Of a DNA stretch of 26,442 nucleotides, positions 1-7,963 are shown piece after piece. The stretch is from an uncultured Dechloromonas sp. (GTDB taxonomy: Bacteria > Pseudomonadota > Gammaproteobacteria > Burkholderiales > Rhodocyclaceae), in NCBI GenBank assembly GCA_937996725.1, contig CALKUR010000001.1:1-26442 (forward strand), given 5' to 3'. The first letter of the stretch is position 1. Every line of letters begins with the position of its first letter. The position numbers were made by a program, and so were the translations under genes. The notes beneath the pieces are model-generated. The model was not told the origin of the DNA, did not search any database, and was given only the letters and a program-made list of their open reading frames with translations.

Positions 1-392
1 CCAAGAACATCGGCCTTGCATTGCAGCCATTAATTGCCAACATGAAAGCCGAGATCTCGCCAGAAAACCAGCTTGCTGAGGCCGAAGTCCACTATCTTCA
101 GACAAATCTGAAAACCGGCATTACCAAATGCAAATATGGCATACAGCCCGACTCTAAAATCGAAGCCTCTAACTTGCAATGCGCACCTTGTCTGACATTC
201 GTAACCCGTCTATACGGTGATCTTAAAGGGTTGGAAGTCGCCTGGTACCTTGCCATGCAACAGATTCGTGTATCTGGTGATCAGCCAGATCAACGAATTC
301 CGCCGTTTGAGAGATATCACTATCAACTCGTGTCGGGCGTGGCAGAAGTCGCCTATGTCGATTTGTATTTCCCGATAAAGAAGTTGGGCTAA
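1..392 (+). CDS. Unrecognised protein, 3' end only (5' truncated by window edge)
   Basis: The reading frame is open from the first full codon (position 3) to a TAA at 390-392, so this is the C-terminal part of a longer gene. A TTG at 21 and an ATG at 42 could be starts, but neither has a visible ribosome binding site, and the frame continues upstream of both. About 130 residues are visible. They contain no predicted membrane segment and no motif I recognise. There is one CxxC-like pair (LQCAPC) near the middle and a charged, aromatic-rich C-terminal third. It ends 37 bases before dctB on the same strand, so it could be co-transcribed with it. Base composition is lower in G+C than the housekeeping genes: I count 29 of 60 at 61-120, against 38 of 60 at 12841-12900. 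I assign no function. Confidence 0.6.
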   Translation, partial: KNIGLALQPLIANMKAEISPENQLAEAEVHYLQTNLKTGITKCKYGIQPDSKIEASNLQCAPCLTFVTRLYGDLKGLEVAWYLAMQQIRVSGDQPDQRIPPFERYHYQLVSGVAEVAYVDLYFPIKKLG

Positions 393-429
393 CCGGCACC
401 ACGTATTAATGATCGGGTGAGATCAAGGA

Positions 430-2202
430 ATGAAGCCTCGTTTCAAGACATACGGTTTTTTTGTTCTGATCGTTGTGGTATGTGCGGTTGTCGGTTACTT
501 TTCATATCGACTGGTTTTTGCTCGCGAGATAGAGCAGGAAGTCGAACGGAACCGTCAGCACCTAGAAACGTTGAGTCTAACGATCAGCGCGACTCTACAG
601 AAGTATGACGAGCTACCCTTGGTCATTGCACAGGATCGTCGGGTCCGTGACGCATTGGTGCAGCCCAACCGCGCCGCAGTTCTTGCAGAAGCCAATCTAT
701 ATCTTGAGCAGATTAACCAGATTCTAGGTACCGAAACCATTTATGCGATGAATGAGCATGGGTTGACGCTGGTTTCAAGTAATTGGAACAAGGCCGATAG
801 CTATGTTGGCGACAACTATGCATTTCGCCCTTATTTTGTCGATGCTGTGGGCCAAGGGCTGGGGAAGTTCTATGGCATCGGGATCGCTTCCGGCAAGCCC
901 GGCTATTACATTGCTTACCCGATTCGCTCTGAGCGCGGCATGCTCGGGGTCCTCACCATCAAGATCGGTCTGGCCGATATTCAGCATGCCCTAGCGGAAA
1001 CCAAGACCGATTCAATCGTGACTAATGAGGATGGGATCGTTATCATTTCTTCCGCCCCGGCTTACCGTTACAAAACAACCCGCACTATTGAGCCTGTGGC
1101 TGCCGAACGGATCATTGCAACCCGACAGTTTTCTGGACAGTCGCTGGAACCACTCGTATACAAAGGTGTACCCGTGGGAGACAACGCGAGCGACACGGTC
1201 AGACTCTTTGGCGGCGAGCGATTTATGCTGCAATCCGTGGCTCTGGGTAATCGCGGTTGGCAGATCGCCCAGATTGGCGATACCCGTGCCGCTAGAAATT
1301 ATGCACTGGCGAGCGCTTTGGCCAGTGGTTTCGGTCTCGGATTTTTGCTGATTAGTCTGTCTAGTTTTTATTATCGTTATCGAGCGAAGCTTGAGAAGCG
1401 ACAGATCTATGCTGATATCGATGCAAAGATTGCTGAGAGAACGATTGAACTCACCAGTCGGGTCGCGGATTTGCAGCGTGCGGAATCTGTCTTGCGGCAG
1501 ACTCGGGACGAGGCTGTTCAGGCTGGAAAGATGGCGGTGTTAGGACAAATGGCTGCTGGCATTACCCATGAGCTGAGTCAGCCTCTGTCGGCAATTCAGC
1601 TCTATGCCGGCAATACACGCAAGCTCATGGACGCTGGTCGTCTCGACGTGGCTGGCGAAAATATCGACAACATCAATGCGCTGGTCGTGCGCGCGGGTAA
1701 CATTCTGTCCGAACTGAAATCGCTTTATCGTAATGACCCGACGACGATCGAGCCCCTGTCGCTCGCAACGGTCATCCGTAATGCCATGCTGGTTATGACG
1801 CCGTTTATCGAAAAGGCGGGTGTTGCGCTGAATGTGCGTGTTGCCGACGAGCAGGTGATGGGGTCACAGGGCAAGCTCGAACAGGTATTTGTAAACCTGC
1901 TATCCAACGCGGTTGATGTGTTACGTGATCGCACGGCTGCATGCGTGGAGATCAGTGCAGAGCATCAGGGTAATGAGGTTCTTGTTCGGGTGCGGGATAA
2001 TGGGCCCGGAATAGCCGAAGCTCAGCGGCAACATATTTTTGAGCCTTTTTTTACCACTAAACCCTCTGGGCAGGGACTGGGTTTAGGGTTGGCGATCACC
2101 CGGTTCATCATTGATGCGGTCGGTGGCAGAATTCACTGTTCTAATTTGCCGGGAGGCGGATTGGAGTTTGCTTTGTACTTGCGTAACGCGGATGTTGCTT
2201 GA
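430..2202 (+). CDS. dctB: DctB-like sensor histidine kinase
   Basis: This 590-residue membrane sensor kinase probably detects C4-dicarboxylates outside the inner membrane and phosphorylates the response regulator encoded next. In order it shows a first membrane segment (about residues 9-30), a periplasmic double-Cache-type sensor region (about 35-290) with the DctB-style stretch RPYFVDAVGQG and PGYYIAYPI, and a second membrane segment (about 291-314). A coiled-coil linker follows, then the dimerisation/phosphoacceptor domain with His380 in ITHELSQPL. The ATPase domain has its N box around Asn493, the G1 box DNGPGI (523-528), the F box FEPFF and the G2 box GQGLGLGL (547-554). All catalytic boxes are intact and the length is normal for DctB. 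ATG 430 is the only ATG between the upstream in-frame stop (418-420) and the first membrane segment. An AAGGA lies directly before it, closer than ideal. The dicarboxylate ligand is inferred from the family. Confidence 0.87.
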   Translation: MKPRFKTYGFFVLIVVVCAVVGYFSYRLVFAREIEQEVERNRQHLETLSLTISATLQKYDELPLVIAQDRRVRDALVQPNRAAVLAEANLYLEQINQILGTETIYAMNEHGLTLVSSNWNKADSYVGDNYAFRPYFVDAVGQGLGKFYGIGIASGKPGYYIAYPIRSERGMLGVLTIKIGLADIQHALAETKTDSIVTNEDGIVIISSAPAYRYKTTRTIEPVAAERIIATRQFSGQSLEPLVYKGVPVGDNASDTVRLFGGERFMLQSVALGNRGWQIAQIGDTRAARNYALASALASGFGLGFLLISLSSFYYRYRAKLEKRQIYADIDAKIAERTIELTSRVADLQRAESVLRQTRDEAVQAGKMAVLGQMAAGITHELSQPLSAIQLYAGNTRKLMDAGRLDVAGENIDNINALVVRAGNILSELKSLYRNDPTTIEPLSLATVIRNAMLVMTPFIEKAGVALNVRVADEQVMGSQGKLEQVFVNLLSNAVDVLRDRTAACVEISAEHQGNEVLVRVRDNGPGIAEAQRQHIFEPFFTTKPSGQGLGLGLAITRFIIDAVGGRIHCSNLPGGGLEFALYLRNADVA

Positions 2203-3551
2203 TGAATATGAGCGAGAGGAGTTCCCGGGGTGCGACTGTCTGTCTGATTGAAGATGATCAGGCCATCCTGAATAGTTGTTCACAGTCTTTGAACCTTGAG
2301 GGCTTTGAGGTTCGCCCCCATGCGTCATCAGAAAGTTATTTGAGTGCAGATCGGCCGGACTTTCCGTATGTGGTCATTACAGATGTGAATTTGCCTGACG
2401 AGGATGGTTTGAGCCTCATGCGCAAGGTGCTGGCCACCAACCCGCAGGTGCCCGTCATCATAATGACCGGTCATGGAGATATCGGCATGGCTGTTGGCGC
2501 AATGCGGGAAGGCGCTTTTGATTTTATCGAGAAGCCCTTTAGCCCGGATCGTTTGATTACCACCGTACGAAATGCAGCCGATAAGGCCTGCCTGCTTAGT
2601 CAGGTTGCAGCGCTTTCAAAAGAGCGGGGGGTGGGGGCTCCTGCTCTGATCGGGCAGTCTGAACGGCTGGGTCAGCTTCGACAGCAAATTACCGCGCTCG
2701 CGCCGACCGGCGTTGATATCCTCATCAATGGCGAGACCGGTAGCGGGAAGGAAGTCGTCGCACAAAGTCTCCACTACCAAAGCGGTCGAACGGGGCCCTT
2801 CGTTGCTATCAACTGCGCCGCCCTGCCTGAAAGTATTTTCGAAAGCGAGCTTTTTGGTCATGAAGCGGGCGCGTTCACCGGTGCGCTCAAACGGCGTATT
2901 GGGAAATTCGAATTCGCAAAAAATGGAACGATTTTTCTGGATGAAATCGAATCGATGCCACTGGCTCTGCAGGCCAAGCTGCTTCGCACGATTCAGGACC
3001 GTACCATTCAGCGGCTTGGCGCCAACGAGTCGATTGCAGTCACTTGCCGCATCATCGCGGCGACCAAGACGAACCTAAAAATCCTATCGGACCAGGGCCA
3101 GTTCCGGAGCGACCTCTATTTCCGGCTCAATGTCGTCAATCTGTATTTGCCACCACTGCGCGAGATCAGAGACGATATTCCCCTCATTTTCAATTTCTAC
3201 CTGCATCAGTTCCGGGAAAAATACGGGACATCTGTAGTCGATGTCGGGCCGGCCGTTCTGCGCTATCTGGTTTCTCACCCATGGCCCGGCAATATCCGGG
3301 AACTGAGAAATTTTGCCGAACGTGTCGCGATTGGCTTCCCTTTTGCAGAGGGTGGGGTCGCAAACGACGATCAGACGCCGTTACCCCTAAACAGAATGCT
3401 GGAGCGCGCCGAACGAGAGGCTTTGATCAATGCGCTTCGGCTGGCTGGAGGCCATGTTGCAGAAGCGGCTGAGATACTCGGAATTCCTGCAAAGACCCTT
3501 TATGACAAACTGGGCCGGTTCTCGATTGCCGTTACGGATTTCAAATCATGA
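2202..3551 (+). CDS. dctD: DctD-like sigma-54-dependent response regulator
   Basis: This 449-residue NtrC-family activator is the partner of the upstream kinase. The receiver domain (about 10-125) has the acidic pair Glu17/Asp18-Asp19, phosphoacceptor Asp61, Thr89 and Lys111. The AAA+ domain (about 149-380) has Walker A GETGSGKE (177-184), the sigma-54 contact loop GAFTGA (223-228) and Walker B IFLDE. A Fis-type helix-turn-helix ends the protein (VAEAAEILGIPAKTLYDKL). Every element needed to remodel sigma-54 polymerase is present. I chose ATG 2202 because it forms a TGATG overlap with the dctB stop; a second ATG at 2208 and a TTG at 2199 are alternatives, and none has a clear Shine-Dalgarno. 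The family usually activates dicarboxylate transporter genes (dctA or dctPQM). No such gene and no sigma-54 promoter is visible downstream, so the target must lie outside the window. A relative that senses another acid is possible. Confidence 0.87.
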   Translation: MNMSERSSRGATVCLIEDDQAILNSCSQSLNLEGFEVRPHASSESYLSADRPDFPYVVITDVNLPDEDGLSLMRKVLATNPQVPVIIMTGHGDIGMAVGAMREGAFDFIEKPFSPDRLITTVRNAADKACLLSQVAALSKERGVGAPALIGQSERLGQLRQQITALAPTGVDILINGETGSGKEVVAQSLHYQSGRTGPFVAINCAALPESIFESELFGHEAGAFTGALKRRIGKFEFAKNGTIFLDEIESMPLALQAKLLRTIQDRTIQRLGANESIAVTCRIIAATKTNLKILSDQGQFRSDLYFRLNVVNLYLPPLREIRDDIPLIFNFYLHQFREKYGTSVVDVGPAVLRYLVSHPWPGNIRELRNFAERVAIGFPFAEGGVANDDQTPLPLNRMLERAEREALINALRLAGGHVAEAAEILGIPAKTLYDKLGRFSIAVTDFKS

Positions 3552-3605
3552 CGAGACCTGCGATTTCATCATTTGAATATGGCTTGAACTTCAACATGTT
3601 AGGCG

Positions 3606-3622
3606 CTAACGGTACCCGTTAG
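3606..3622 (+). terminator. Hairpin after dctD (weak terminator or operator)
   Basis: A perfect 7-bp inverted repeat, CTAACGG and CCGTTAG, separated by the three bases TAC, lies 54 bases after the dctD stop. It is followed by ACATCAAATTT rather than a real T-run, so termination would be weak. Its symmetry would also suit a protein binding site upstream of ndk. The sequence does not decide between these. Confidence 0.35.
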
Positions 3623-3657
3623 ACATCAAATTTGACGCGCCGCACAACTGGCCTTTC

Positions 3658-3666
3658 TGTTAAAAT
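3658..3666 (+). promoter_or_regulatory. Probable extended -10 promoter for ndk
   Basis: The sequence TGT followed by TAAAAT matches an extended -10 element (TG, one base, then 5 of 6 bases of TATAAT). It sits 43 bases before the ndk start, which would give a leader of roughly 35 bases. There is no good -35 box at the usual distance: a TTGACG at 3632-3637 is 23 bases away, too far. Extended -10 promoters often lack a -35. The ribosome binding site GGAG is at 3700-3703. Confidence 0.4.
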
Positions 3667-3708
3667 AACCCTTTTTTATCAATCCGCTGATCCACCTACG
3701 GAGTTTTT

Positions 3709-4134
3709 ATGGCAATCCAACGCACCCTCTCCATTATCAAACCTGATGCCGTCGCAAAGAACGTAATCGGTCAGATCATCGCCCGCTTTGAAGGCGCTGG
3801 CCTCAAGGTCGTTGCCGGTCGTCTGGTGCACCTGTCGGCTGTTGAAGCCGGTCAGTTCTATGCAGTGCACAAAGAGCGTCCTTTCTTCAAGGATCTGGTT
3901 GAGTTCATGATTTCGGGCCCGGTCTTCGTGCAAGTGTTGGAAGGTGAAGACGCGATTGCCAAGAACCGTGACCTGATGGGCGCGACGGATCCGAAGAAGG
4001 CCGCCCCCGGCACTATTCGTGCCGATTTCGCCGAGTCGATCGACGCGAACGCTGTTCATGGTTCCGATGCGCCGGAAACCGCCGCTGCTGAAGTGGCGTT
4101 TTTCTTCCCGGGCATGAACGTTTACAGCCGCTAA
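3709..4134 (+). CDS. ndk: Nucleoside diphosphate kinase
   Basis: Ndk moves the gamma-phosphate from ATP to nucleoside diphosphates through a phosphohistidine and so balances NTP and dNTP pools in the cytoplasm. The 141-residue protein has the standard bacterial length and matches the family from end to end: the start MAIQRTLSIIKPDAVAK, the RPFF stretch, and the active site NAVHGSD with His117 as the phosphorylated residue. ATG 3709 has GGAG at 3700-3703. It is the first gene of the long + strand run, 157 bases after dctD and 18 before rlmN. The hairpin and extended -10 element in the upstream gap suggest that transcription starts afresh here. Confidence 0.98.
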   Translation: MAIQRTLSIIKPDAVAKNVIGQIIARFEGAGLKVVAGRLVHLSAVEAGQFYAVHKERPFFKDLVEFMISGPVFVQVLEGEDAIAKNRDLMGATDPKKAAPGTIRADFAESIDANAVHGSDAPETAAAEVAFFFPGMNVYSR

Positions 4135-4152
4135 GTTATCGCAGCAGTAACG

Positions 4153-5247
4153 ATGCAGAACCTGCTCGACCTTGATATGGCCGGGCTGAAAGCCTGGTTG
4201 GCCCAGATCGGCGAAAAGCCTTTCCGGGCCAATCAGCTTTTGCGCTGGATCTATTCGCGTGGTGAAAGTGATTTTGCCGCGATGACCGATCTTGCGCGGA
4301 CATTTCGCGAACGTCTGCCCGATGTGGCGGAAATCCGTCTGCCGAAAATTGTCTCTGACAAGATTTCCGATGATGGCACCCGTAAGTTCCTCATGGATGT
4401 GGGCGCCAGCAATCTCATCGAAACCGTGTTTATTCCCGAAGCAGATCGCGGCACGCTGTGCGTTTCCACGCAGGTCGGATGCGCGCTGGATTGTTCGTTC
4501 TGTTCAACGGGCAAACAAGGCTTCAATCGTAATCTCACGACGTCTGAAATCATCGGCCAGCTCTGGCTGGCGAATCAAGCGCTGGGCTTTGACCCAGCGG
4601 GCGACCGCATTATCTCCAACGTCGTCATCATGGGCATGGGTGAACCGCTCGCCAATTTTGAGGCGTTGGTGCCAGCCCTGAATCTCATGCTGGATGATCA
4701 TGCCTATGGCCTGTCGCGACGCCGCGTCACCGTGTCGACCTCCGGCATTGTGCCCGCCATGGATCGTCTGCGCGAAGCCTGTCCGACCGCGCTAGCGGTG
4801 TCGTTGCACGCACCGAACGACGCGTTGCGCGACGTTCTGGTGCCCATCAATCAGAAATACCCGCTCGCTGAGCTGATGGCTGCCTGCAAGCGCTATCTCG
4901 AAAATGCGCCGCGAGATTTCATCACCTTCGAATATGTCATGCTGGACGGCGTGAACGATAGCCCGGCCCAGGCGCGTGAACTTGTGGCGCTGGTCAGCAA
5001 AGCGAAGATCCATTGCAAGTTCAACTTGATTCCGTTTAACCCGTTTCCGGGGAGTCCTTATCGCCGGTCAAGCCGCGAGCGCATCACGGCCTTTGCCAAT
5101 GTCCTGATCGGGGCTGGTTATGTGACCACGACCCGTAAAACGCGTGGCGACGACATAGACGCCGCATGCGGGCAATTGGCGGGGCAAGTCCAGGACAAAA
5201 CACGTCGTACCCAACATCTCAAAGTCGTGAACGAGGTGGGGACGTGA
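4153..5247 (+). CDS. rlmN: Dual-specificity 23S rRNA/tRNA adenine-C2 methyltransferase RlmN
   Basis: RlmN is a radical SAM enzyme that methylates C2 of A2503 in 23S rRNA and of A37 in some tRNAs. The 364-residue product shows the radical SAM cluster CxxxCxxC at Cys110, Cys114 and Cys117, the GMGEP motif near 161-165, and the two extra cysteines used in the methyl-transfer mechanism. By spacing these are Cys103 and Cys339, matching Cys118 and Cys355 of the E. coli enzyme. The N-terminal region (KPFRANQLLRWIYSRG) is the usual accessory domain. The ATG at 4153 has no strong Shine-Dalgarno, but the protein aligns with the family from its first residues (NLLDLDMAGLKAWLAQIGEKPFRA). Its TGA overlaps the pilF ATG by one base. 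Confidence 0.97.
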   Translation: MQNLLDLDMAGLKAWLAQIGEKPFRANQLLRWIYSRGESDFAAMTDLARTFRERLPDVAEIRLPKIVSDKISDDGTRKFLMDVGASNLIETVFIPEADRGTLCVSTQVGCALDCSFCSTGKQGFNRNLTTSEIIGQLWLANQALGFDPAGDRIISNVVIMGMGEPLANFEALVPALNLMLDDHAYGLSRRRVTVSTSGIVPAMDRLREACPTALAVSLHAPNDALRDVLVPINQKYPLAELMAACKRYLENAPRDFITFEYVMLDGVNDSPAQARELVALVSKAKIHCKFNLIPFNPFPGSPYRRSSRERITAFANVLIGAGYVTTTRKTRGDDIDAACGQLAGQVQDKTRRTQHLKVVNEVGT

Positions 5248-5831
5248 TGCGTCAGCTCATAGCGTTTGTTTTAGTGGGGTTTTTGGCGGCCTGTACGACG
5301 ACCACCAACCTGGCCGGTGTGCCGGAAAAACCGGCCAGCAAGGCACCGCCCGAAAGTCGCGCGCGGGTGCACACGGAGCTGGCCGCGTTGTATTACCAGC
5401 AGGGCAGTTTCAAGACGGCATTAACTGAAATCGATAGTGCATTGCGGGTCGATGCTGCCTACGCGCCTGCCTACGATATGCGCGGCCTGGTCTACATGCA
5501 ATTGGGAGAAACGATACCGGCGGCTGAAAATTTCCGTAAGGCGATTGAATTGGCCCCCGGCGATCCGGATGTCCGAAATAATTACGGTTGGTTTCTCTGT
5601 ACATCAGGGCAGCCGCAAGAGGGGTTGAAACAGCTTGAACTGGCGTGGAAAAACCCGCTGTACGACACGCCGGGGCGAGCCCTGGCAAATGCCAGTCGTT
5701 GTGCTGCCGAAGCCGGCGATTCTACGCAAGCGAAGATCTATCGCGAGCGTGCCGCAAAATTCGGTGAGACCCTGAACGAGCCACGTGCCCACGAAAATAT
5801 TGCTTTACCTCACCCCAATCAATCCAAATAA
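5247..5831 (+). CDS. pilF: Type IV pilus biogenesis lipoprotein PilF/PilW (TPR)
   Basis: PilF/PilW is an outer-membrane lipoprotein that helps assemble or stabilise the PilQ secretin of type IV pili. The 194-residue product starts with a lipoprotein signal peptide with lipobox LAAC, so lipidation is expected at Cys16. Tetratricopeptide repeats follow, for example around ELAALYYQQGSFKTALTEID and RGLVYMQLGETIPAAENF. I chose ATG 5247 because a good ribosome binding site (AGGTGGGG, 5235-5242) precedes it and because the signal peptide begins there; the open frame extends further upstream inside rlmN. Known PilF/PilW proteins are about 250 residues, so this one appears to lack the last one or two repeats. 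Position after rlmN and before rodZ is the usual place for pilF. Confidence 0.88.
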   Translation: MRQLIAFVLVGFLAACTTTTNLAGVPEKPASKAPPESRARVHTELAALYYQQGSFKTALTEIDSALRVDAAYAPAYDMRGLVYMQLGETIPAAENFRKAIELAPGDPDVRNNYGWFLCTSGQPQEGLKQLELAWKNPLYDTPGRALANASRCAAEAGDSTQAKIYRERAAKFGETLNEPRAHENIALPHPNQSK

Positions 5832-5861
5832 CACCCCGTAAATATCAACGCCGGAATCACT

Positions 5862-6728
5862 ATGCAGAACACCCATGACGAGATGTTGCAATCCCAGGAT
5901 TCATCCGAGTCTCTCGAACAAGCAACGGTTGCCGAGGTCGCCCCGAACGAGCAAACCCTGCTCCGTAATGCACGCGAGGCCAAGCGCTTGTCGGCGGGTG
6001 ATGTTGCATATTCGCTGAAAGTGAGCCCCCGTGTGATTGAAGCGCTGGAGGCTGGTGAATGGGATCAGTTACCCGGCCGCACCTTTGTCGTCGGTATTTT
6101 ACGGGCGTATGGCCGCCTGCTGCAGGTATCGGTGGATAGTCTGGTGGAATCGTTGCCGGGCGCGCCAACGCCAACGAAGAAGTCGGTTGCCGCTAGTTCG
6201 GCTGCCTCGAAAACTGCCGCACCAAAATCGCCGCGTGATCGTGAAACGAAGCGACAGTCGAGCCGGATGCTGAAGTTCGGCCTAGTCATGTTGCTGATCG
6301 CTGTTGCGCTGGCCTACGCCGTACCCCGCGAAACTATGGAAACCGCGCTACAGGAAGCGCAATCCCAGCTGCAGCGCCTGACGGCAGGTAAAGCTCAGGA
6401 AGCTGCCCCATCGGAGCAAGCGCAACCAGCGACCTCCGAGCAGGGTGCCGTCGTGCCTACAGCAACGACGGAACAACAGGCACAAACAAGCACCGGTACG
6501 CTGGAACTACGTTTCGCAGCGCCCGCCTGGGTGGAGGTGCGTGACCATACGGGCCGTATTATTTATTCGCAACTTAATGTTGCGGGCACCACGCAATTCA
6601 TTACCGGTGCCGCACCGCTGGATGTCATGATCGGCAATGCCAAGCAGGTGCAGGCCCGCTGGCGCGACGAACCGCTCAAGCTCGACAAACTGAGCGGTGA
6701 TGATGTCGCCCGTCAAACGCTGCGCTAA
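5862..6728 (+). CDS. rodZ: Cytoskeletal helix-turn-helix membrane protein RodZ
   Basis: RodZ links the MreB cytoskeleton to the cell-wall elongation machinery across the inner membrane. The 288-residue product shows an N-terminal Xre-type helix-turn-helix (about 30-95, with LRNAREAKRLSAGDVAYSLK and VIEALEAGEWDQLPG), then a basic Ser/Ala linker. One membrane segment follows (about 137-153), then a Gln/Ala/Thr-rich periplasmic linker and a C-terminal DUF4115 domain (about 213-287, with AAPAWVEVRDHTGRIIYSQL). Domain order and orientation are normal for RodZ, though it is somewhat shorter than the E. coli protein (about 337 residues) because the linkers are short. ATG 5862 follows CCGGA at 5851-5855; the second Met (residue 8) is less likely. 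It sits 30 bases after pilF and 11 before ispG. Confidence 0.93.
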   Translation: MQNTHDEMLQSQDSSESLEQATVAEVAPNEQTLLRNAREAKRLSAGDVAYSLKVSPRVIEALEAGEWDQLPGRTFVVGILRAYGRLLQVSVDSLVESLPGAPTPTKKSVAASSAASKTAAPKSPRDRETKRQSSRMLKFGLVMLLIAVALAYAVPRETMETALQEAQSQLQRLTAGKAQEAAPSEQAQPATSEQGAVVPTATTEQQAQTSTGTLELRFAAPAWVEVRDHTGRIIYSQLNVAGTTQFITGAAPLDVMIGNAKQVQARWRDEPLKLDKLSGDDVARQTLR

Positions 6729-6739
6729 GACCAAACACT

Positions 6740-7960
6740 ATGTCTTTGCAACGACATCTCACCCGTAGCGTGACGATCGGCAATGTCGCCATGGGCGGTG
6801 GCGCGCCGATTGTGGTGCAAGCAATGACCAACACCGATACGGCGGATGTGCTAAAAACCGCCATTCAGGTGGCAGAGCTGGCTCGTGCCGGTGCAGAGTT
6901 GGTACGTATCACGGTCAATACGCCGGAAGCGGCCGCCGCAGTGCCCGAGATCCGGGCGCAACTCGACCGCATGAATTACGACGTCCCCTTGATCGGTGAC
7001 TTTCATTACAACGGCCATCGTCTGTTGAGCGACTATCCAGCCTGTGCGGAAGCGCTTGCCAAGTTCCGCATTAATCCCGGAAACGTGGGTTTCGGGAAGA
7101 AGAAAGACGAGCAGTTTTCGCAGATGATCGAATTGGCGATCCGCTACAACAAGCCGGTACGCATCGGCGTTAACTGGGGCAGCCTGGATCAATCGGTGCT
7201 GGCACGCGTTATGGACGATAACGCTCAGAAAGCCAATCCGGGTTCGGCCAGCGACGTCATGCGAGAGGCCCTTATTCTGTCGGCGCTAGAATCAGCTGCG
7301 CTGGCCGAAGAAATAGGTTTGCCGGGTGACAGAATTGTTTTGTCGTGCAAGGTTTCAAGCGTGCAGGATCTGATTGCGGTGTATCGCGATCTCGCCGGTC
7401 GCTGTGATTACCCACTGCACCTGGGGTTGACCGAAGCGGGTATGGGCTCCAAAGGTATCGTCGCTTCGACAGCCGCTATGGCGGTGCTACTCCAGGAAGG
7501 GATCGGCGATACGATTCGCGTCTCGTTGACGCCGGAACCCAATGGTTCTCGTTCGCTGGAAGTGCAGGTCGCGCAGGAATTGCTGCAGACCATGGGTCTA
7601 CGCGCTTTTACGCCCTTAGTGACTGCTTGCCCGGGTTGCGGGCGGACGACCAGCGTATTCTTTCAGGAGCTGGCCTCGGAAGTGCAGAGTTATGTGCGCG
7701 AGCAGATGCTGGCCTGGCGCGAACAATACGATGGCGTTGAAAATATGACGCTAGCCGTGATGGGCTGTATCGTTAACGGACCCGGCGAAAGCAAGCACGC
7801 CAATATCGGCATCTCCTTGCCGGGTACCGGTGAAACGCCGGCGGCGCCAGTGTTCGAAGACGGCGTGAAGACAGTGACGCTGCGTGGCGAGAACATCGCC
7901 CACGAATTCAAAGACATCATTAATCGATACGTCGATCGTACGTATCAGCGGAAAGCCTGA
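6740..7960 (+). CDS. ispG: 4-hydroxy-3-methylbut-2-en-1-yl diphosphate synthase (GcpE)
   Basis: IspG carries out the next-to-last step of the MEP isoprenoid pathway, reducing 2-C-methyl-D-erythritol 2,4-cyclodiphosphate to HMBPP with a [4Fe-4S] cluster. The 406-residue product covers the TIM-barrel domain (residues 1 to about 270, with VQAMTNTDTAD near the start) and the C-terminal cluster domain. Cluster ligands Cys297, Cys300 and Cys343 and the conserved Glu350 are present in ACPGCGR and MGCIVNGPGES. There is no insertion domain between them, as in other proteobacterial forms. The start ATG 6740 has no clear Shine-Dalgarno, so translation may depend on rodZ just upstream. The hisS start is only 3 bases after the stop. 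Confidence 0.98.
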   Translation: MSLQRHLTRSVTIGNVAMGGGAPIVVQAMTNTDTADVLKTAIQVAELARAGAELVRITVNTPEAAAAVPEIRAQLDRMNYDVPLIGDFHYNGHRLLSDYPACAEALAKFRINPGNVGFGKKKDEQFSQMIELAIRYNKPVRIGVNWGSLDQSVLARVMDDNAQKANPGSASDVMREALILSALESAALAEEIGLPGDRIVLSCKVSSVQDLIAVYRDLAGRCDYPLHLGLTEAGMGSKGIVASTAAMAVLLQEGIGDTIRVSLTPEPNGSRSLEVQVAQELLQTMGLRAFTPLVTACPGCGRTTSVFFQELASEVQSYVREQMLAWREQYDGVENMTLAVMGCIVNGPGESKHANIGISLPGTGETPAAPVFEDGVKTVTLRGENIAHEFKDIINRYVDRTYQRKA

Positions 7961-7963
7961 TCC

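Noticed and set aside
384..410. TTGGGC and TATTAAT before dctB as a promoter
   Set aside because: The spacing is only 14-15 bases and the boxes match weakly, so I do not list it.
3632..3666. TTGACG with TAAAAT as a standard sigma-70 promoter for ndk
   Set aside because: The spacer is 23 bases, too long. Only the extended -10 reading is kept.
3552..3708. Sigma-54 promoter that DctD could act on
   Set aside because: No GG-N10-GC element with the required spacing is present. TGGC at 3585 and 3649 lacks a matching -12 box.
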